A stretch of 64,000 nucleotides of DNA from Thermoplasmata archaeon (GCA_021810575.1 JAJZIN010000001.1:1-64000); one strand, 5' to 3'. Counted from the stretch's first letter, positions 45,554 to 55,146 are shown. Notes: a model not told the origin generated them from the letters alone. A program made the numbers and translations.

Positions 45554-46303
45554 GCTATTGTTTATTTTTGTATTGAAATTTGCCTTTCTTTTTTCCACAA
45601 ATGCGGCGGCCCCCTCTTTTTGATTCTCTGTCCTGAACATATTTCCAAAATACTCTTTTTCTCGATCAAAGAGATCCATTTTCCTGCCCCGTGTAAGTTC
45701 TTTTATATATGCCAGTGACTCAAACGGCAGCGCTTCATACTGCTTTCCAAGTTCAACAGCCCTTTCCAGGTATTTATCATTTATTTCGCTGATAATGCCC
45801 ATGCTGAGTGCCCTGCTTGAATCAATCCTAGTCCCGAGCGATGCAAGTTCAAATGCCCTGCTGTTTCCCACAAGGTTTCTAAGTCTCTGAGTTCCACCAA
45901 ATCCCGGTATTATTCCAAGCGTAACCTCTGGTAGACCAAAATAGGTATCAGGATGGGCAATTCGTATATCGCATGCAAGTGCAAGCTCAAAACCTCCTCC
46001 CAGAGCGAAACCATGAATTGCTGCAATTACCGGCATCTGCCTCTCCTCTATGAAATCCATGACCTGATGACCGCGTTTTGAAAAGTCATATGCTGTTACG
46101 GGATCAAGGTTCAAGAACACATTAATATCTGCACCTGCACTGAATGCCCTGTTCATTCCAGATATGATTCCAATCTGCCTCTCTTCTTTCAGAGCTTCAC
46201 CAATCTCCTCTATTGTTTCAATGTCAAGGGGATTCAACTTCTTTTCCCTATTTATGAATATTTTTAGCAATCTTCCTTCTTTTTCAACCAATATATTTTT
46301 CAT
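45542..46303 (-). CDS. Enoyl-CoA hydratase
   Basis: This 253-residue crotonase-fold enzyme hydrates trans-2-enoyl-CoA in beta-oxidation. FSAGADINVFL and AAIHGFALGGGFELALACD form the oxyanion hole, and GLPEVTLGIIPGFGGTQRL carries a catalytic Glu. It overlaps the hydroxyacyl-CoA dehydrogenase gene by four bases and is the last gene of the operon thiolase - dehydrogenase - hydratase. Confidence 0.9.
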   Translation of the reverse strand: MKNILVEKEGRLLKIFINREKKLNPLDIETIEEIGEALKEERQIGIISGMNRAFSAGADINVFLNLDPVTAYDFSKRGHQVMDFIEERQMPVIAAIHGFALGGGFELALACDIRIAHPDTYFGLPEVTLGIIPGFGGTQRLRNLVGNSRAFELASLGTRIDSSRALSMGIISEINDKYLERAVELGKQYEALPFESLAYIKELTRGRKMDLFDREKEYFGNMFRTENQKEGAAAFVEKRKANFNTKINNSLFD

Positions 46304-47148
46304 CTCTTCACCTCATATTTATAAAACCCTTCTCCGGTCTTACGGCCAAGCTTCCTGGAATTTACCAGGTTTCTCAGCGTGATTGGAGGCTTGAACCTCG
46401 GATCTCCGTAATTGGTGTAAAGTACTTCCATAATATCCTGGCATACATCCAGACCGATGAAGTCAGCAAGTTCCAGGGGTCCCATCGGATGATTCATTCC
46501 TAATCTGAACGTCTTGTCTATGTCTGAAGCACTTGCTACTGACTCTTCTAGTGCAAGTATTGCTTCCCTGATCAATGGCATCAACACCCTGTTAGAAACA
46601 AAGCCAGGAAAATCCCTGACATTGACCGGTTCCTTCCCAATTGAAACCAGCAATTCAGATACTTCTTTCACCAATTCCGATGATGTGTTTTCACCGGACA
46701 CAAGTTCAACCAATTTCATGACGGGCACTGGATTGAAGAAATGGATACCCATGAACCTTGCAGGGCGCTCTATGTATGCCGAAAGCAGATTGATGGATAT
46801 GGATGAGGTGTTTGAACCTATGATGGTTTCCTTACTGACTGTTTCTGAAATTCGCTTCAGTGTCTCAGTTTTTACGTCCATCCTTTCAAACACGGCTTCA
46901 ATGACTATATCGCTTTCTTTTATGGACTCCATGCTGTCTGAGAAAGTCATTCTTCCGATTACCTGATCGGGTGTGTCTTTGAGTGACCCTTTTCTTTCAA
47001 GCCTACCCAGTGAATCAATTATGGCATCCCTTGCAATGTCCAGGGCCTGCTTGTTGACATCAACCTGAACTACGCTGTAGCCATTCTGCGCAAAAACCTG
47101 TCCTATTCCCCTGCCCATGGTGCCAGAACCCACAACCGAGACTTTCAA
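46300..47148 (-). CDS. 3-hydroxyacyl-CoA dehydrogenase
   Basis: This 282-residue enzyme has the NAD-binding motif GSGTMGRG (residues 7-14). It also has IGSNTSSIS and the catalytic region FMGIHFFNPVPVMKLVE with the active-site His. VSNRVLMPL and the C-terminal helical domain around GMNHPMGPLELADFIG are typical of 3-hydroxybutyryl-CoA dehydrogenase. It overlaps both neighbours by four bases, so expression of the three beta-oxidation genes is tightly linked. Confidence 0.92.
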   Translation of the reverse strand: MKVSVVGSGTMGRGIGQVFAQNGYSVVQVDVNKQALDIARDAIIDSLGRLERKGSLKDTPDQVIGRMTFSDSMESIKESDIVIEAVFERMDVKTETLKRISETVSKETIIGSNTSSISINLLSAYIERPARFMGIHFFNPVPVMKLVELVSGENTSSELVKEVSELLVSIGKEPVNVRDFPGFVSNRVLMPLIREAILALEESVASASDIDKTFRLGMNHPMGPLELADFIGLDVCQDIMEVLYTNYGDPRFKPPITLRNLVNSRKLGRKTGEGFYKYEVKR

Positions 47149-48311
47149 TTGATCACCTCAATTGCCATTGAATGCCCACCACCACCGCCATGACATAGGG
47201 TTGCAATACCTTTCTGCAACTTTCTATGCCGTAAGGCATGAAGTAATGTAACCACAATTCTGGAACCACTGCTCCCAAGTGGATGGCCAAAAGCAATTGC
47301 TCCTCCATTTACGTTGAATCTCTCGTTATCTATACCTAGCTGGTCTCTCAGCAGGATGCAACCTCCTGAAAATGCCTCATTATGTTCTACAAGATCGAAA
47401 TCATCTATCTTCCAGTTATATCGCTGGAGCATTTCCCTTGTTGATTTTATTGGTGCCTCTATAAAATCCCTCGGATCCATACTTGATGACCAGAATCCAT
47501 TGATCTTGCCTATGGGCTTGAGGTCATACTGTTCAACTGCCTTTTCTGAAGCTAAAACCAGGGCTGAAGAACCGTCCGAAATCTGCGAAGAATTACCAGC
47601 TGTATGAATGCCGTCTTCATTGAATGAAGGCCTTAGCTTTGAGAGAGTTTCCATGCTTGTAGCTCTTATTCCCTCGTCAACTTTCAGTTCCTCCATGGGA
47701 ATAATTTCATCTTTGAAGTATCCCATATTTGTGGCTTTCATCGCTCTTTCATAACTCTGCAATGCATATTCATCAACCGCAGTCCTGGTTTGCTTATATT
47801 TGGCCGAAGTTTTATCAGCGTAAAACCCCATGGAATTCAGGTAAAATGCATCCATGAGGCCATCATTGTACATTGCATCTGTGAGACTTTCCCTGCTGGA
47901 AAACATGTTTTTTACACCGTACCTGAAATTACTTGAAAGCAAGTACGGTCCCCTGCTCATGCTCTCTGTACCACCTGCAACGACTATATCTCTTTCTCCA
48001 AGGGCTATCTCCCTGAATCCATTTTCAATTGCCAGCATTCCTGAGGCACATACAACATTGACGGTGTTCTTGGTAACTTCTGATCTTATTCCGCCATATG
48101 TGCTACACTGACCTGCAGGGTTTTGACCGTTTCCTGCCTGGATGACATTTCCAAAGATCACTTCTTCTATCAACTCCTGACTGATTTCGGATGATTCGAG
48201 CGCACCTCTTATCGCGATCCCCCCGAGTTTAGTTGCACTGATACCTGAAAGAGATTTTCCAAATTTTCCATGTGGCGTTCTCCTTGCAGATATAATATAA
48301 ATGTCTTTCAT
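47145..48311 (-). CDS. Acetyl-CoA acetyltransferase (thiolase)
   Basis: This 388-residue thiolase has the nucleophile Cys88 in NVVCASGMLA. A catalytic His lies in GGAIAFGHPLGSSGSR, and Cys373 in LCHGGGGGHSMAIEV. It is first in the beta-oxidation operon and catalyses the thiolytic cleavage or the reverse condensation. The presence of an acyl-CoA ligase at 58.4 kb fits fatty acid use. No acyl-CoA dehydrogenase is in the window. Confidence 0.93.
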   Translation of the reverse strand: MKDIYIISARRTPHGKFGKSLSGISATKLGGIAIRGALESSEISQELIEEVIFGNVIQAGNGQNPAGQCSTYGGIRSEVTKNTVNVVCASGMLAIENGFREIALGERDIVVAGGTESMSRGPYLLSSNFRYGVKNMFSSRESLTDAMYNDGLMDAFYLNSMGFYADKTSAKYKQTRTAVDEYALQSYERAMKATNMGYFKDEIIPMEELKVDEGIRATSMETLSKLRPSFNEDGIHTAGNSSQISDGSSALVLASEKAVEQYDLKPIGKINGFWSSSMDPRDFIEAPIKSTREMLQRYNWKIDDFDLVEHNEAFSGGCILLRDQLGIDNERFNVNGGAIAFGHPLGSSGSRIVVTLLHALRHRKLQKGIATLCHGGGGGHSMAIEVIN

Positions 48312-48394
48312 TATTATCGAGTGTCAATATTGCAATTTTGTTAATATGCTTTGCAATATTTAATAAGACATATTTAGAAATATAGTTTGTTTGC

Positions 48395-49210
48395 TCATTC
48401 CACATCTGTCTCTACATCAAGGTTCCTGCTGATCCAATCGCTGTAGCTTCCAACATACAGTTTGGGTTTTATCCCTATATATTCCATCGCCAGAAAATTT
48501 ACACATGATGTTACTCCGGAGCCGCAATAGAGTATGTCACCATCTTTAACATTCCTGAAAAATTGCCTCAACTCATCTCTTTCCTTTATCTTTGCACCAT
48601 TCATCAGTTCAGTATATGGTATATTTACAGCACCGGGAATCCTGCCTGCTATTCTATCGATTGGTTCCTCCCTTCCTTCGTATCTATATGACTCTCTCGC
48701 ATCAATTATTCTATGTTTGCCTGGCTGGTTCAATATATCTTCATGAGTCGCAATCATATCTGAGTTTAATTCAGTTTTAATATGCCCCCTTATAACCTTT
48801 CTTTCTGGACCGGTTTCTACAGGCAATCCTGAGGTCTCCCATTCCCTGAATCCACCGTTAAGAACTCTTACTTTCTTTATCCCCATATATCTTAATAGAA
48901 ACCAGCATCTGCCAGCTCCAGATAAATTATCGTCGTAGCACAAAACCGTGCTGCTGTTTGATATGCCAATTTCCTCAAGCCTCTCCTTTAGCTTATCAAT
49001 GTCTGGAAGAGGATGTCTACCACCAGTCAATTTAACTTCAGAAGCAAGGTGACCATTAAGGTCCATAAAGAATGATCCAGGAATATGAGACTTCAAGAAC
49101 TCGTTATATCCAAAGTCAGGCTCGGTAAGTCTGTACCTGCAATCCAGGATAACAGCCTTATGAAGGATATTTTTCATCTCGTCAACTGAAATAAAAACGT
49201 CAGCTTCCAT
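48395..49210 (-). CDS. Thiosulfate sulfurtransferase (rhodanese, two-domain)
   Basis: This 271-residue protein has tandem rhodanese domains. The first lacks the catalytic Cys; its equivalent site is around TVLCYDDNLSGAGR. The second ends in ILYCGSGVTSCVNFLAM with the active-site loop CGSGVT, which is typical of the thiosulfate or mercaptopyruvate sulfurtransferase type. ATG 49210 is preferred; a TTG at 49219 would add three residues. A T/A-rich box near 49230-49241 sits about 25 bases upstream. It is divergent from the DtxR-family gene. Confidence 0.88.
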   Translation of the reverse strand: MEADVFISVDEMKNILHKAVILDCRYRLTEPDFGYNEFLKSHIPGSFFMDLNGHLASEVKLTGGRHPLPDIDKLKERLEEIGISNSSTVLCYDDNLSGAGRCWFLLRYMGIKKVRVLNGGFREWETSGLPVETGPERKVIRGHIKTELNSDMIATHEDILNQPGKHRIIDARESYRYEGREEPIDRIAGRIPGAVNIPYTELMNGAKIKERDELRQFFRNVKDGDILYCGSGVTSCVNFLAMEYIGIKPKLYVGSYSDWISRNLDVETDVE

Positions 49211-49281
49211 ATACACCAATCTGAAGTTTTAATAAAAACTTTCGTCAGTTCCGGAGGAAAAATATTATAATGCAAATTTGA

Positions 49282-49296
49282 TTAGGTATATACTAA
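49282..49296. promoter_or_regulatory. Candidate DtxR-family operator
   Basis: The sequence TTAGGTATATACTAA has TTAG and CTAA arms and lies immediately before the start codon of the DtxR-family gene. The half-site TTAGG is like that in known DtxR/IdeR boxes. The site overlaps the expected transcription start, so it would suit autoregulation. It is a sequence resemblance only. Confidence 0.4.
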
Positions 49297-49713
49297 ATGA
49301 ATGATCTTAAACTGCTCACAAAAAAAGAGAGAGATTGCCTGATAGTAATCGGAGATCACAGTAAAGATGAGTTTCCAATGAGGCTTATTGATCTGTCGGA
49401 TATGCTGAAGGTCAAGCCACCAACTGCACTGAATCTTGTTAAAAGACTTGAAGGAAAGAAACTGATAACACACCTTAAAGGCATGATTCATCTAACGCAT
49501 AAAGGAGACTCATTTTATCATGAAATTGAGGAAAATCATAGGATACTGGAGACCTTAATGGTCACATACGGAATGGATATCGATAGGGCATGCTTACTCT
49601 CCGAACAGATAGACTATCTCGTGGACCACGATTCCATAGATACAATGTTTCTGAAACTCGGGAAGCCAGAAAGATGTCCACACGGAAGGGCTATTGAACA
49701 AATACATGACTAA
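49297..49713 (+). CDS. DtxR/MntR-family metal-dependent regulator
   Basis: This 138-residue regulator has an N-terminal winged helix with PMRLIDLSDMLKVKPPTALNLVKRLEGKKLI. The metal-binding dimer domain has HRILETLMVTYGMDIDRACLLSEQIDYLVD and the closing CPHG. Family members repress iron or manganese uptake genes. Here the gene is upstream of an APC permease (80 bases), which might be a target or simply a neighbour. The third SH3-like domain is absent, as in the short forms. Confidence 0.85.
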   Translation: MNDLKLLTKKERDCLIVIGDHSKDEFPMRLIDLSDMLKVKPPTALNLVKRLEGKKLITHLKGMIHLTHKGDSFYHEIEENHRILETLMVTYGMDIDRACLLSEQIDYLVDHDSIDTMFLKLGKPERCPHGRAIEQIHD

Positions 49714-49792
49714 AGCAAATAATATATTTAGAAAGAATTAAATAGTTTAGTACTATGCTAATAAAATTAATCTAGAACTAATGTGATTGTAT

Positions 49793-51358
49793 ATGGATAC
49801 TGGAAAACAGGCAAATAGACTAATGAAAAGACAGGTTGGTGTCTGGGGTGCAATAGCTGAGGAAATAGCTGCGATGGCTCCGGCATGTGACACGGTTGCA
49901 TTTATAACATCAGCTGCTGCATTTGCCTTCTTTCTCACACCACTGGCATTCCTTATCGCAACCCTGACAATGTTTCTTGAAGTTAACACTCTTTATCACC
50001 TGTCAAAGAGACATGCAAGTGCGGGGGGTTATTATGGATACATTGGAACCGCCTTTGGGCCAACCCCTGCTATTACGAGTGGGTTGCTGTACGTGATGTA
50101 CCAGATAGCCAGTACGGCAGCAATACCGGTTTATGTAGGTGGAGTTGTACTTCCAGGCGTTCTTTCCTATTTCCTTGGCATTTCACTTCCTGGCTGGATA
50201 TGGATTCCACTGATTCTCATATTCATACTTGCTCCCATAGCCCTCTCTATTTTTGGCATAAGACCCCAGATGAAATATGTAAGGATAGCTGCTTTCTTCG
50301 AGGTAATATTTCTTGGTGTTCTTTCAGCAATAATAATAGTTGAAGCAAAGGACAATACACTGGCGGTTTTCGATCCGTTCACAAAATCCCAGATTTTCAA
50401 TAAAGTTGGTGGTCCTCTGAGTGGACTCGGACTCGGAATGATATTCGGGTTGACAAGTTTCATTGGATATGGAGGTTCTGCTCCACTCGGAGAGGAGGCG
50501 ATGAGCAGTAGGGTGATAACAAAGAGCCTGGTTTTTGGTCTTGTTATAGTTGGTGTTGTACTAACGGAAGTTGCATACGCCTTAACAGTGGGCTGGGGAG
50601 TTTCACTGATGTCGTCCTTTGCACAGGCCAACATTCCCGGTATAATAGTTGCAACTGCCTATACAGGAGTTGCAGGAGGAGTTATGTTATCGCTCGTTGC
50701 GTTTAATTCTGCTTTTTCAGATTCTGTGGCAATGCAATCCAATGCAGGCAGGGTTTATTTTGCAATGGGCCGTGATGGCGTTCTACCACACTACTTTGCA
50801 GAATTGCATGAGAAGTATGTTACACCCCACAAGGCTTTGATGTTTATCGGCACAATGGCATCGATTCTGGCTATTGGTGGTACCATGCTCATCAATGGTA
50901 TGATGGGGCATTCTTTCACATCTATTCTCTTTAACCTATCATCGAGTGAAATCGTGTCTTCATCACTGGGAAACAGTTTTGATTTTCTTACTACGCTTGC
51001 ATTATTTGGATTGATCATTACCCATATACTGTTGAATACCAGTGTTATGACTTTATTTGTAAGGTTGAAAGAGAAACATCATGGAATCTACATCGTTGTA
51101 CACATTACGGAACATTATGTATTACCAATAATAGCCACAGGTATATTTATATGGGTACTTTTTGAATCTATAGTTCCTCCTGTCTTCCCTATCACTGAGG
51201 CCGTCATAGGTGCAATTGGTTACCTCATATTCGCAGTTTATTATGCCATGAGGACTGTAAAATTAAAGCCGGAAGTTGCAGCAAGAGCTGGAAAGTCCGT
51301 AAACCTCGTAGAGGAGGAAAAATTAGATGAATTAAAAAAGAACGAATTAGAAAATTAA
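49793..51358 (+). CDS. APC-family amino acid permease
   Basis: This 521-residue transporter of the amino acid-polyamine-organocation superfamily has about 12 to 14 membrane helices. The substrate-binding unwound regions are recognisable: GAIAEEIAAMAPACDTV at the start and FGLTSFIGYGGSAPLGEEA in the sixth helix. It probably imports amino acids with protons, which suits a peptide-using organism. ATG 49793 is used; TTG 49787 is possible. The charged C-terminal tail is cytoplasmic. Confidence 0.88.
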   Translation: MDTGKQANRLMKRQVGVWGAIAEEIAAMAPACDTVAFITSAAAFAFFLTPLAFLIATLTMFLEVNTLYHLSKRHASAGGYYGYIGTAFGPTPAITSGLLYVMYQIASTAAIPVYVGGVVLPGVLSYFLGISLPGWIWIPLILIFILAPIALSIFGIRPQMKYVRIAAFFEVIFLGVLSAIIIVEAKDNTLAVFDPFTKSQIFNKVGGPLSGLGLGMIFGLTSFIGYGGSAPLGEEAMSSRVITKSLVFGLVIVGVVLTEVAYALTVGWGVSLMSSFAQANIPGIIVATAYTGVAGGVMLSLVAFNSAFSDSVAMQSNAGRVYFAMGRDGVLPHYFAELHEKYVTPHKALMFIGTMASILAIGGTMLINGMMGHSFTSILFNLSSSEIVSSSLGNSFDFLTTLALFGLIITHILLNTSVMTLFVRLKEKHHGIYIVVHITEHYVLPIIATGIFIWVLFESIVPPVFPITEAVIGAIGYLIFAVYYAMRTVKLKPEVAARAGKSVNLVEEEKLDELKKNELEN

Positions 51359-51568
51359 AGAAAAGTATGGGTATTTCTCTATAGTATCAAATAATTTAAA
51401 TCAATCATATGGTAGTAATTGTTACACAATACTGTTCAATGCGGAAGATATACCTTCTCAAGTCGTTGGAATTAATACAGAACTCTTTGATCTGTTAATG
51501 TAGTCATGCAGGTAATAAAATGTTGAACCCTAAAACAAAAAATTTATAATTTATTGTATTGAGGATTG

Positions 51569-53428
51569 ATGTCATCACGGAAGTCCATACTACTTTCTGA
51601 GCTCAATGCAGAAGAATACTTGAAGATTGCACATCATGGAATCATCGCAAGCAACAGGACTTCTGCTTTGGTGGGAATGAATGGCACCATTGACTGGGCA
51701 TGCCTTCCTAATTTCAACTCTGACCCCATATTTGATTCAATACTGGACAGAAATAAGGGAGGAAGTTTTTCTATTCAGCCAGTTGATCTCGAAGATGTGA
51801 CATGCAGCCAGTATTACATAGACAATACAAACATACTTGTGACCGAGTTCAAGAAAAAAAATCAGGTAATATTAAGAGTCACAGATTTCATTCCAACCTC
51901 AAAATATAGCACGATTAATTTCCCTGAGATCCACAGATACGTTGAAACTCCGGTGGAAGGTGTTGAGATTCGATCGGAAATAAGACTCTCGTTCCACTTC
52001 GGTAATTTACCGGAAGAAGTTATAAGACACAAAAATGGGTATATATTCAAATATAAGGATGAATATGTAGGCGTATCCTCTGACTTTAATTTCAAGGTAT
52101 CTGGTAGCAAGATTGCGGCAAATTTCAAAACAGATAAAAATGGAGGTGGATGGATCATTGTATTCTATGGCATGCAGCACGTACAAAAGACAAATGATTT
52201 TAAATCGTTTGACTTAATGGAGGAAACGGCAAAATTCCAGAAAGAATGGGTTTCGGATGGAAATTTTCCACTTATATATAACCACGAGGTGGTAAGATCA
52301 GCCCTTGTTCTTAAGGGACTGATATATGAACCCACTGGATTGATGGTCGCCGCACCAACTACCAGTCTGCCAGAGGCTATTGGTGGTGATAGAAATTATG
52401 ACTACAGATTTTGCTGGGTACGGGATGTGGCATATGTGATAGAGTCCCTTTCAATGCTAGGCTACAAGAACGAATCGGTAAAATTTCTATATGATGTAAT
52501 GGAAAGGGTAAAGATGGAAGGGCACCTCAAGACAATTTACACAATAAATGAATACCAGAATCTTGAGGAAAAACTCATCAATTATGAAGGTTATATGAAA
52601 TCATCTCCTGTCAGGGTAGGGAATCTGGCTGCAAACCAGCTACAGATCGATGAATATGGAAGCCTCATCAATGCAATATATCACGTCTCTAAAAATGAAG
52701 GAACAATTAATACATATCTATGGGATTTTGTAAGGAATATACTTTCCAAGTTAACCGAGATATGGAAATATGGAGATTCAAGTATATGGGAATTCAGATC
52801 AGAACCGTTGAATTATACGTATTCAAAAGTTATTGCATGGTCAGCATTTCAAAGAGGTATTGAGATGTCTAAGAAATTGGAACTTTCAGCTCCTATCTCA
52901 GACTGGAAAATTCAGGCTGATCTAATAAAGAAGGATGTCATGGAAAATGCATACAGCTCAAAGCATAATTCATTCATGCAGTTTTATGGATCAGAAAGCA
53001 CTGATGCATCCCTTCTAAGGATGCCACTCCTTGGATTCTTACCACCAGATCACCCCTATATTCTGGGGACAATAAAGAAGATAGAAAGTGACCTCATGGT
53101 AGACGGATACCTTTTTAAAAGGTATAATGACAAGGATAATTTTGTATCTGATGATAATGCATTTGTTCTCTTATCATTCTGGTATGTTGAGGATTTGATT
53201 GTTACAGGCAAAGTGAAAAAGGCCAGAGAGGTACTGGACAAGATTATTTCACATTCAAACCACCTTGGTCTTATGTCTGAAGAAATTGATCTGAGCAGTG
53301 GTGAACTTCTTGGTAATTTTCCACAGGCGCTGAGTCATCTTGGTATGGTCAGGGCAGCCGTAAGGTTGAACAGGGTTTCTAAAAATTATGGGAAAATCGA
53401 ACACGAATTGAAGTTTACTTTATATTGA
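51569..53428 (+). CDS. Glycoside hydrolase family 15 (glucoamylase or trehalase)
   Basis: This 619-residue protein has an N-terminal beta-domain (about 20-250) and an (alpha/alpha)6 barrel (about 250-615). GGDRNYDYRFCWVRDVAYV is the family substrate-binding block. WEFRSEPLNYTYSKVIAW has the general acid Glu. SGELLGNFPQALSHLGMVRAA near the end has the general base region. No signal peptide is present, so it works in the cytoplasm. In Thermoplasma relatives GH15 enzymes include trehalases, so trehalose is as likely as maltodextrin. It sits directly upstream of a sugar-binding protein gene. GAGG is four bases before ATG 51569. Confidence 0.9.
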   Translation: MSSRKSILLSELNAEEYLKIAHHGIIASNRTSALVGMNGTIDWACLPNFNSDPIFDSILDRNKGGSFSIQPVDLEDVTCSQYYIDNTNILVTEFKKKNQVILRVTDFIPTSKYSTINFPEIHRYVETPVEGVEIRSEIRLSFHFGNLPEEVIRHKNGYIFKYKDEYVGVSSDFNFKVSGSKIAANFKTDKNGGGWIIVFYGMQHVQKTNDFKSFDLMEETAKFQKEWVSDGNFPLIYNHEVVRSALVLKGLIYEPTGLMVAAPTTSLPEAIGGDRNYDYRFCWVRDVAYVIESLSMLGYKNESVKFLYDVMERVKMEGHLKTIYTINEYQNLEEKLINYEGYMKSSPVRVGNLAANQLQIDEYGSLINAIYHVSKNEGTINTYLWDFVRNILSKLTEIWKYGDSSIWEFRSEPLNYTYSKVIAWSAFQRGIEMSKKLELSAPISDWKIQADLIKKDVMENAYSSKHNSFMQFYGSESTDASLLRMPLLGFLPPDHPYILGTIKKIESDLMVDGYLFKRYNDKDNFVSDDNAFVLLSFWYVEDLIVTGKVKKAREVLDKIISHSNHLGLMSEEIDLSSGELLGNFPQALSHLGMVRAAVRLNRVSKNYGKIEHELKFTLY

Positions 53429-53494
53429 ATTAATAATATAGATAAATATGTATATTTTTTATTAGTTTATTATAGTATTTAACTGTTTTTTAAA

Positions 53495-53503
53495 TTTATA
53501 TAA
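53495..53503 (+). promoter_or_regulatory. TATA box of the sugar-binding protein gene
   Basis: TTTATATAA lies about 33 bases before the ATG at 53532. Transcription would start near 53524 and leave an 8-base leader. A separate promoter for this gene fits its expected high expression relative to the permeases, which are on the other strand. Confidence 0.5.
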
Positions 53504-53531
53504 AATGATTTAGATGTAGTGAAGATTAAAA

Positions 53532-54944
53532 ATGGATAATCCGATAGAACCAAAAGAAAAAAAAAGTAACATGGTGATAGCCATAATAGCAATTGTTGTG
53601 GTCATCGTTCTTGTAGGATCGTTTGTTGGCCTTGATTATAAAAATCTGGTCAAGACAACACCTACTCCAACGACATCCAATAATGTGCTATATGTGTATA
53701 CAGGTGTTAGTGGTCCAGTTAACTCTGAACATCTGCTTGGAGGTTGTGTGGTAGCTGAAATGAAGGGTGGATCAACACCTGCCGCTTCAGCTCAGCTAAT
53801 GGCTTATCTGATGAACCCAGCAATCCAGAAGGCCTGTGAAGCCCATACAGGATTCATACCTGTTGACCAGGGAGCCTACACATCCTCACCAAGCACATCA
53901 GTGCCAACCATATACAGTGCAACTAACAAGACCGTAGACGTCACATACTACACCAGCATAAGTACCGCTGATGAATCATACGTAACTGGAGTGATAAGCA
54001 ATTTCGAAAAAGCATATCCGAACATTGATGTCAGCGTCAGTTTCATAACTGCTGCATCCATGGTCGAGGAAATTTCATCTCTGGTAACCGGTAATTCTCA
54101 TGCAAATGTTGTGATGACAATTGACAATCTAGATGTTGGAGTTCTGTTTTACGATGGCTACCTGGCATCACTCAATGCAGCAAAGATTACGGCAGGAGAG
54201 GGTGTCATAAGTTCAATATCAAGTCTGAACAACTATGAAGTGAATGAATTTGGAGGAGTATACTTCCTGACGCAGCTTGTTAATATACCGCTGGTATGGG
54301 TAGATTATACGGCACTTCAGGGCGCTGGAATATCAAAGGTTCCAACAACATATACTCAGCTTTATTCCGATGCAAAGACACTTTTCAAACACTACGGAGT
54401 CGGTGAGATAAACATGCAGGGACACGGAGGAGCAAGCACACCTACAGAACTTTACCAGTGGATGGTTCAGTTTGGTGGAAACCCGATGATGTTCAATGAT
54501 ACTGGAGATATCCATGCAATGGAATACATATACAACCTGAGTGCATATTTCTCACCAGATTACAAGACATCTTACTGGGCAACTTACACAGGACTTGCTT
54601 CTAACTCCTATTCAATGATGTACTACCAGTGGCCAGGATCTGTCAACCTTACAAAGCTTGGAATGAAATCCTATAATTCTACGGATACAGTAACAAATGA
54701 ATCACTGGCAGCAATAAATGGGGGAGTTTTCCTCAGGTCACCAGTTTCCTGGATAGGAGAGTGGCAAACCCTTATGGACAAAGCGTGGACACAGATAGTC
54801 GTTGACCATGCAACATATACTGACATACCATCAATACTTGCAAGCCAGAACAGCGCACTCTACAACTTCCTGCAGACAAACTATAACCAGAACGTTGCAG
54901 ACCAGTATGAAAACGGAACATATGCCCCAATAGAAGGGCAATAA
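53532..54944 (+). CDS. Sugar ABC transporter substrate-binding protein with transposed segment
   Basis: This 470-residue extracellular binding protein of the maltose type (CUT1) has a membrane helix at residues 13-33 and a Thr/Pro linker. Residues about 51-116 follow: GPVNSEHLLGGCVVAEMKGG, helix AQLMAYLMNPAIQKA and GFIPVDQGAY. In all ordinary members this block lies near the C-terminus, before the final helix. A second Ser/Thr linker then leads to the normal N-terminus (TVDVTYYTSIS...FEKAYPNIDV, from 134). The protein ends with the expected FLRSPVSWIGEWQTLMDKAW region (about 400-470) directly after the WPGSVNLTKLG region, with the block absent there. Its only cysteines, 72 and 102, are in the moved block. 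Confidence 0.8.
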   Translation: MDNPIEPKEKKSNMVIAIIAIVVVIVLVGSFVGLDYKNLVKTTPTPTTSNNVLYVYTGVSGPVNSEHLLGGCVVAEMKGGSTPAASAQLMAYLMNPAIQKACEAHTGFIPVDQGAYTSSPSTSVPTIYSATNKTVDVTYYTSISTADESYVTGVISNFEKAYPNIDVSVSFITAASMVEEISSLVTGNSHANVVMTIDNLDVGVLFYDGYLASLNAAKITAGEGVISSISSLNNYEVNEFGGVYFLTQLVNIPLVWVDYTALQGAGISKVPTTYTQLYSDAKTLFKHYGVGEINMQGHGGASTPTELYQWMVQFGGNPMMFNDTGDIHAMEYIYNLSAYFSPDYKTSYWATYTGLASNSYSMMYYQWPGSVNLTKLGMKSYNSTDTVTNESLAAINGGVFLRSPVSWIGEWQTLMDKAWTQIVVDHATYTDIPSILASQNSALYNFLQTNYNQNVADQYENGTYAPIEGQ

Positions 54945-54961
54945 ATTTTTAAATAACCAAA

Positions 54962-54976
54962 TTTTTTTTTACTTTT
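54962..54976 (+). terminator. T-run terminator after the sugar-binding protein gene
   Basis: A run of nine T bases, interrupted by AC and followed by five more, starts 18 bases after the stop codon. T-rich tracts of this kind terminate transcription in archaea. No hairpin is needed or seen. Confidence 0.5.
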
Positions 54977-54984
54977 TAATAGAA

Positions 54985-55134
54985 ATGATTCCGGGAACTC
55001 TTCAGGAAAAGTGCGAAGATCCAAATGAAATGAATAAAGTTCACCTGACTAACCTTATGCTAAATGAAGCTGTCATGCTAGTCAGTAAGAATAAAGTTGT
55101 CTTATTAGATACCTATCTAGATTTAAAAATATAA
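54985..55134 (+). CDS. Small open reading frame, 49 codons, uncertain
   Basis: The frame runs from ATG to TAA between the convergent sugar-binding protein and ATPase genes. Its product begins MIPGTLQEKCEDPNE and continues with MLNEAVMLVSKNKVVLLD, a plausible helical peptide. There is no clear ribosome binding site. It could be a small gene, the remnant of a larger one, or chance. I recognise no family. Confidence 0.2.
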   Translation: MIPGTLQEKCEDPNEMNKVHLTNLMLNEAVMLVSKNKVVLLDTYLDLKI

Positions 55135-55146
55135 GTTAAATTTTAC

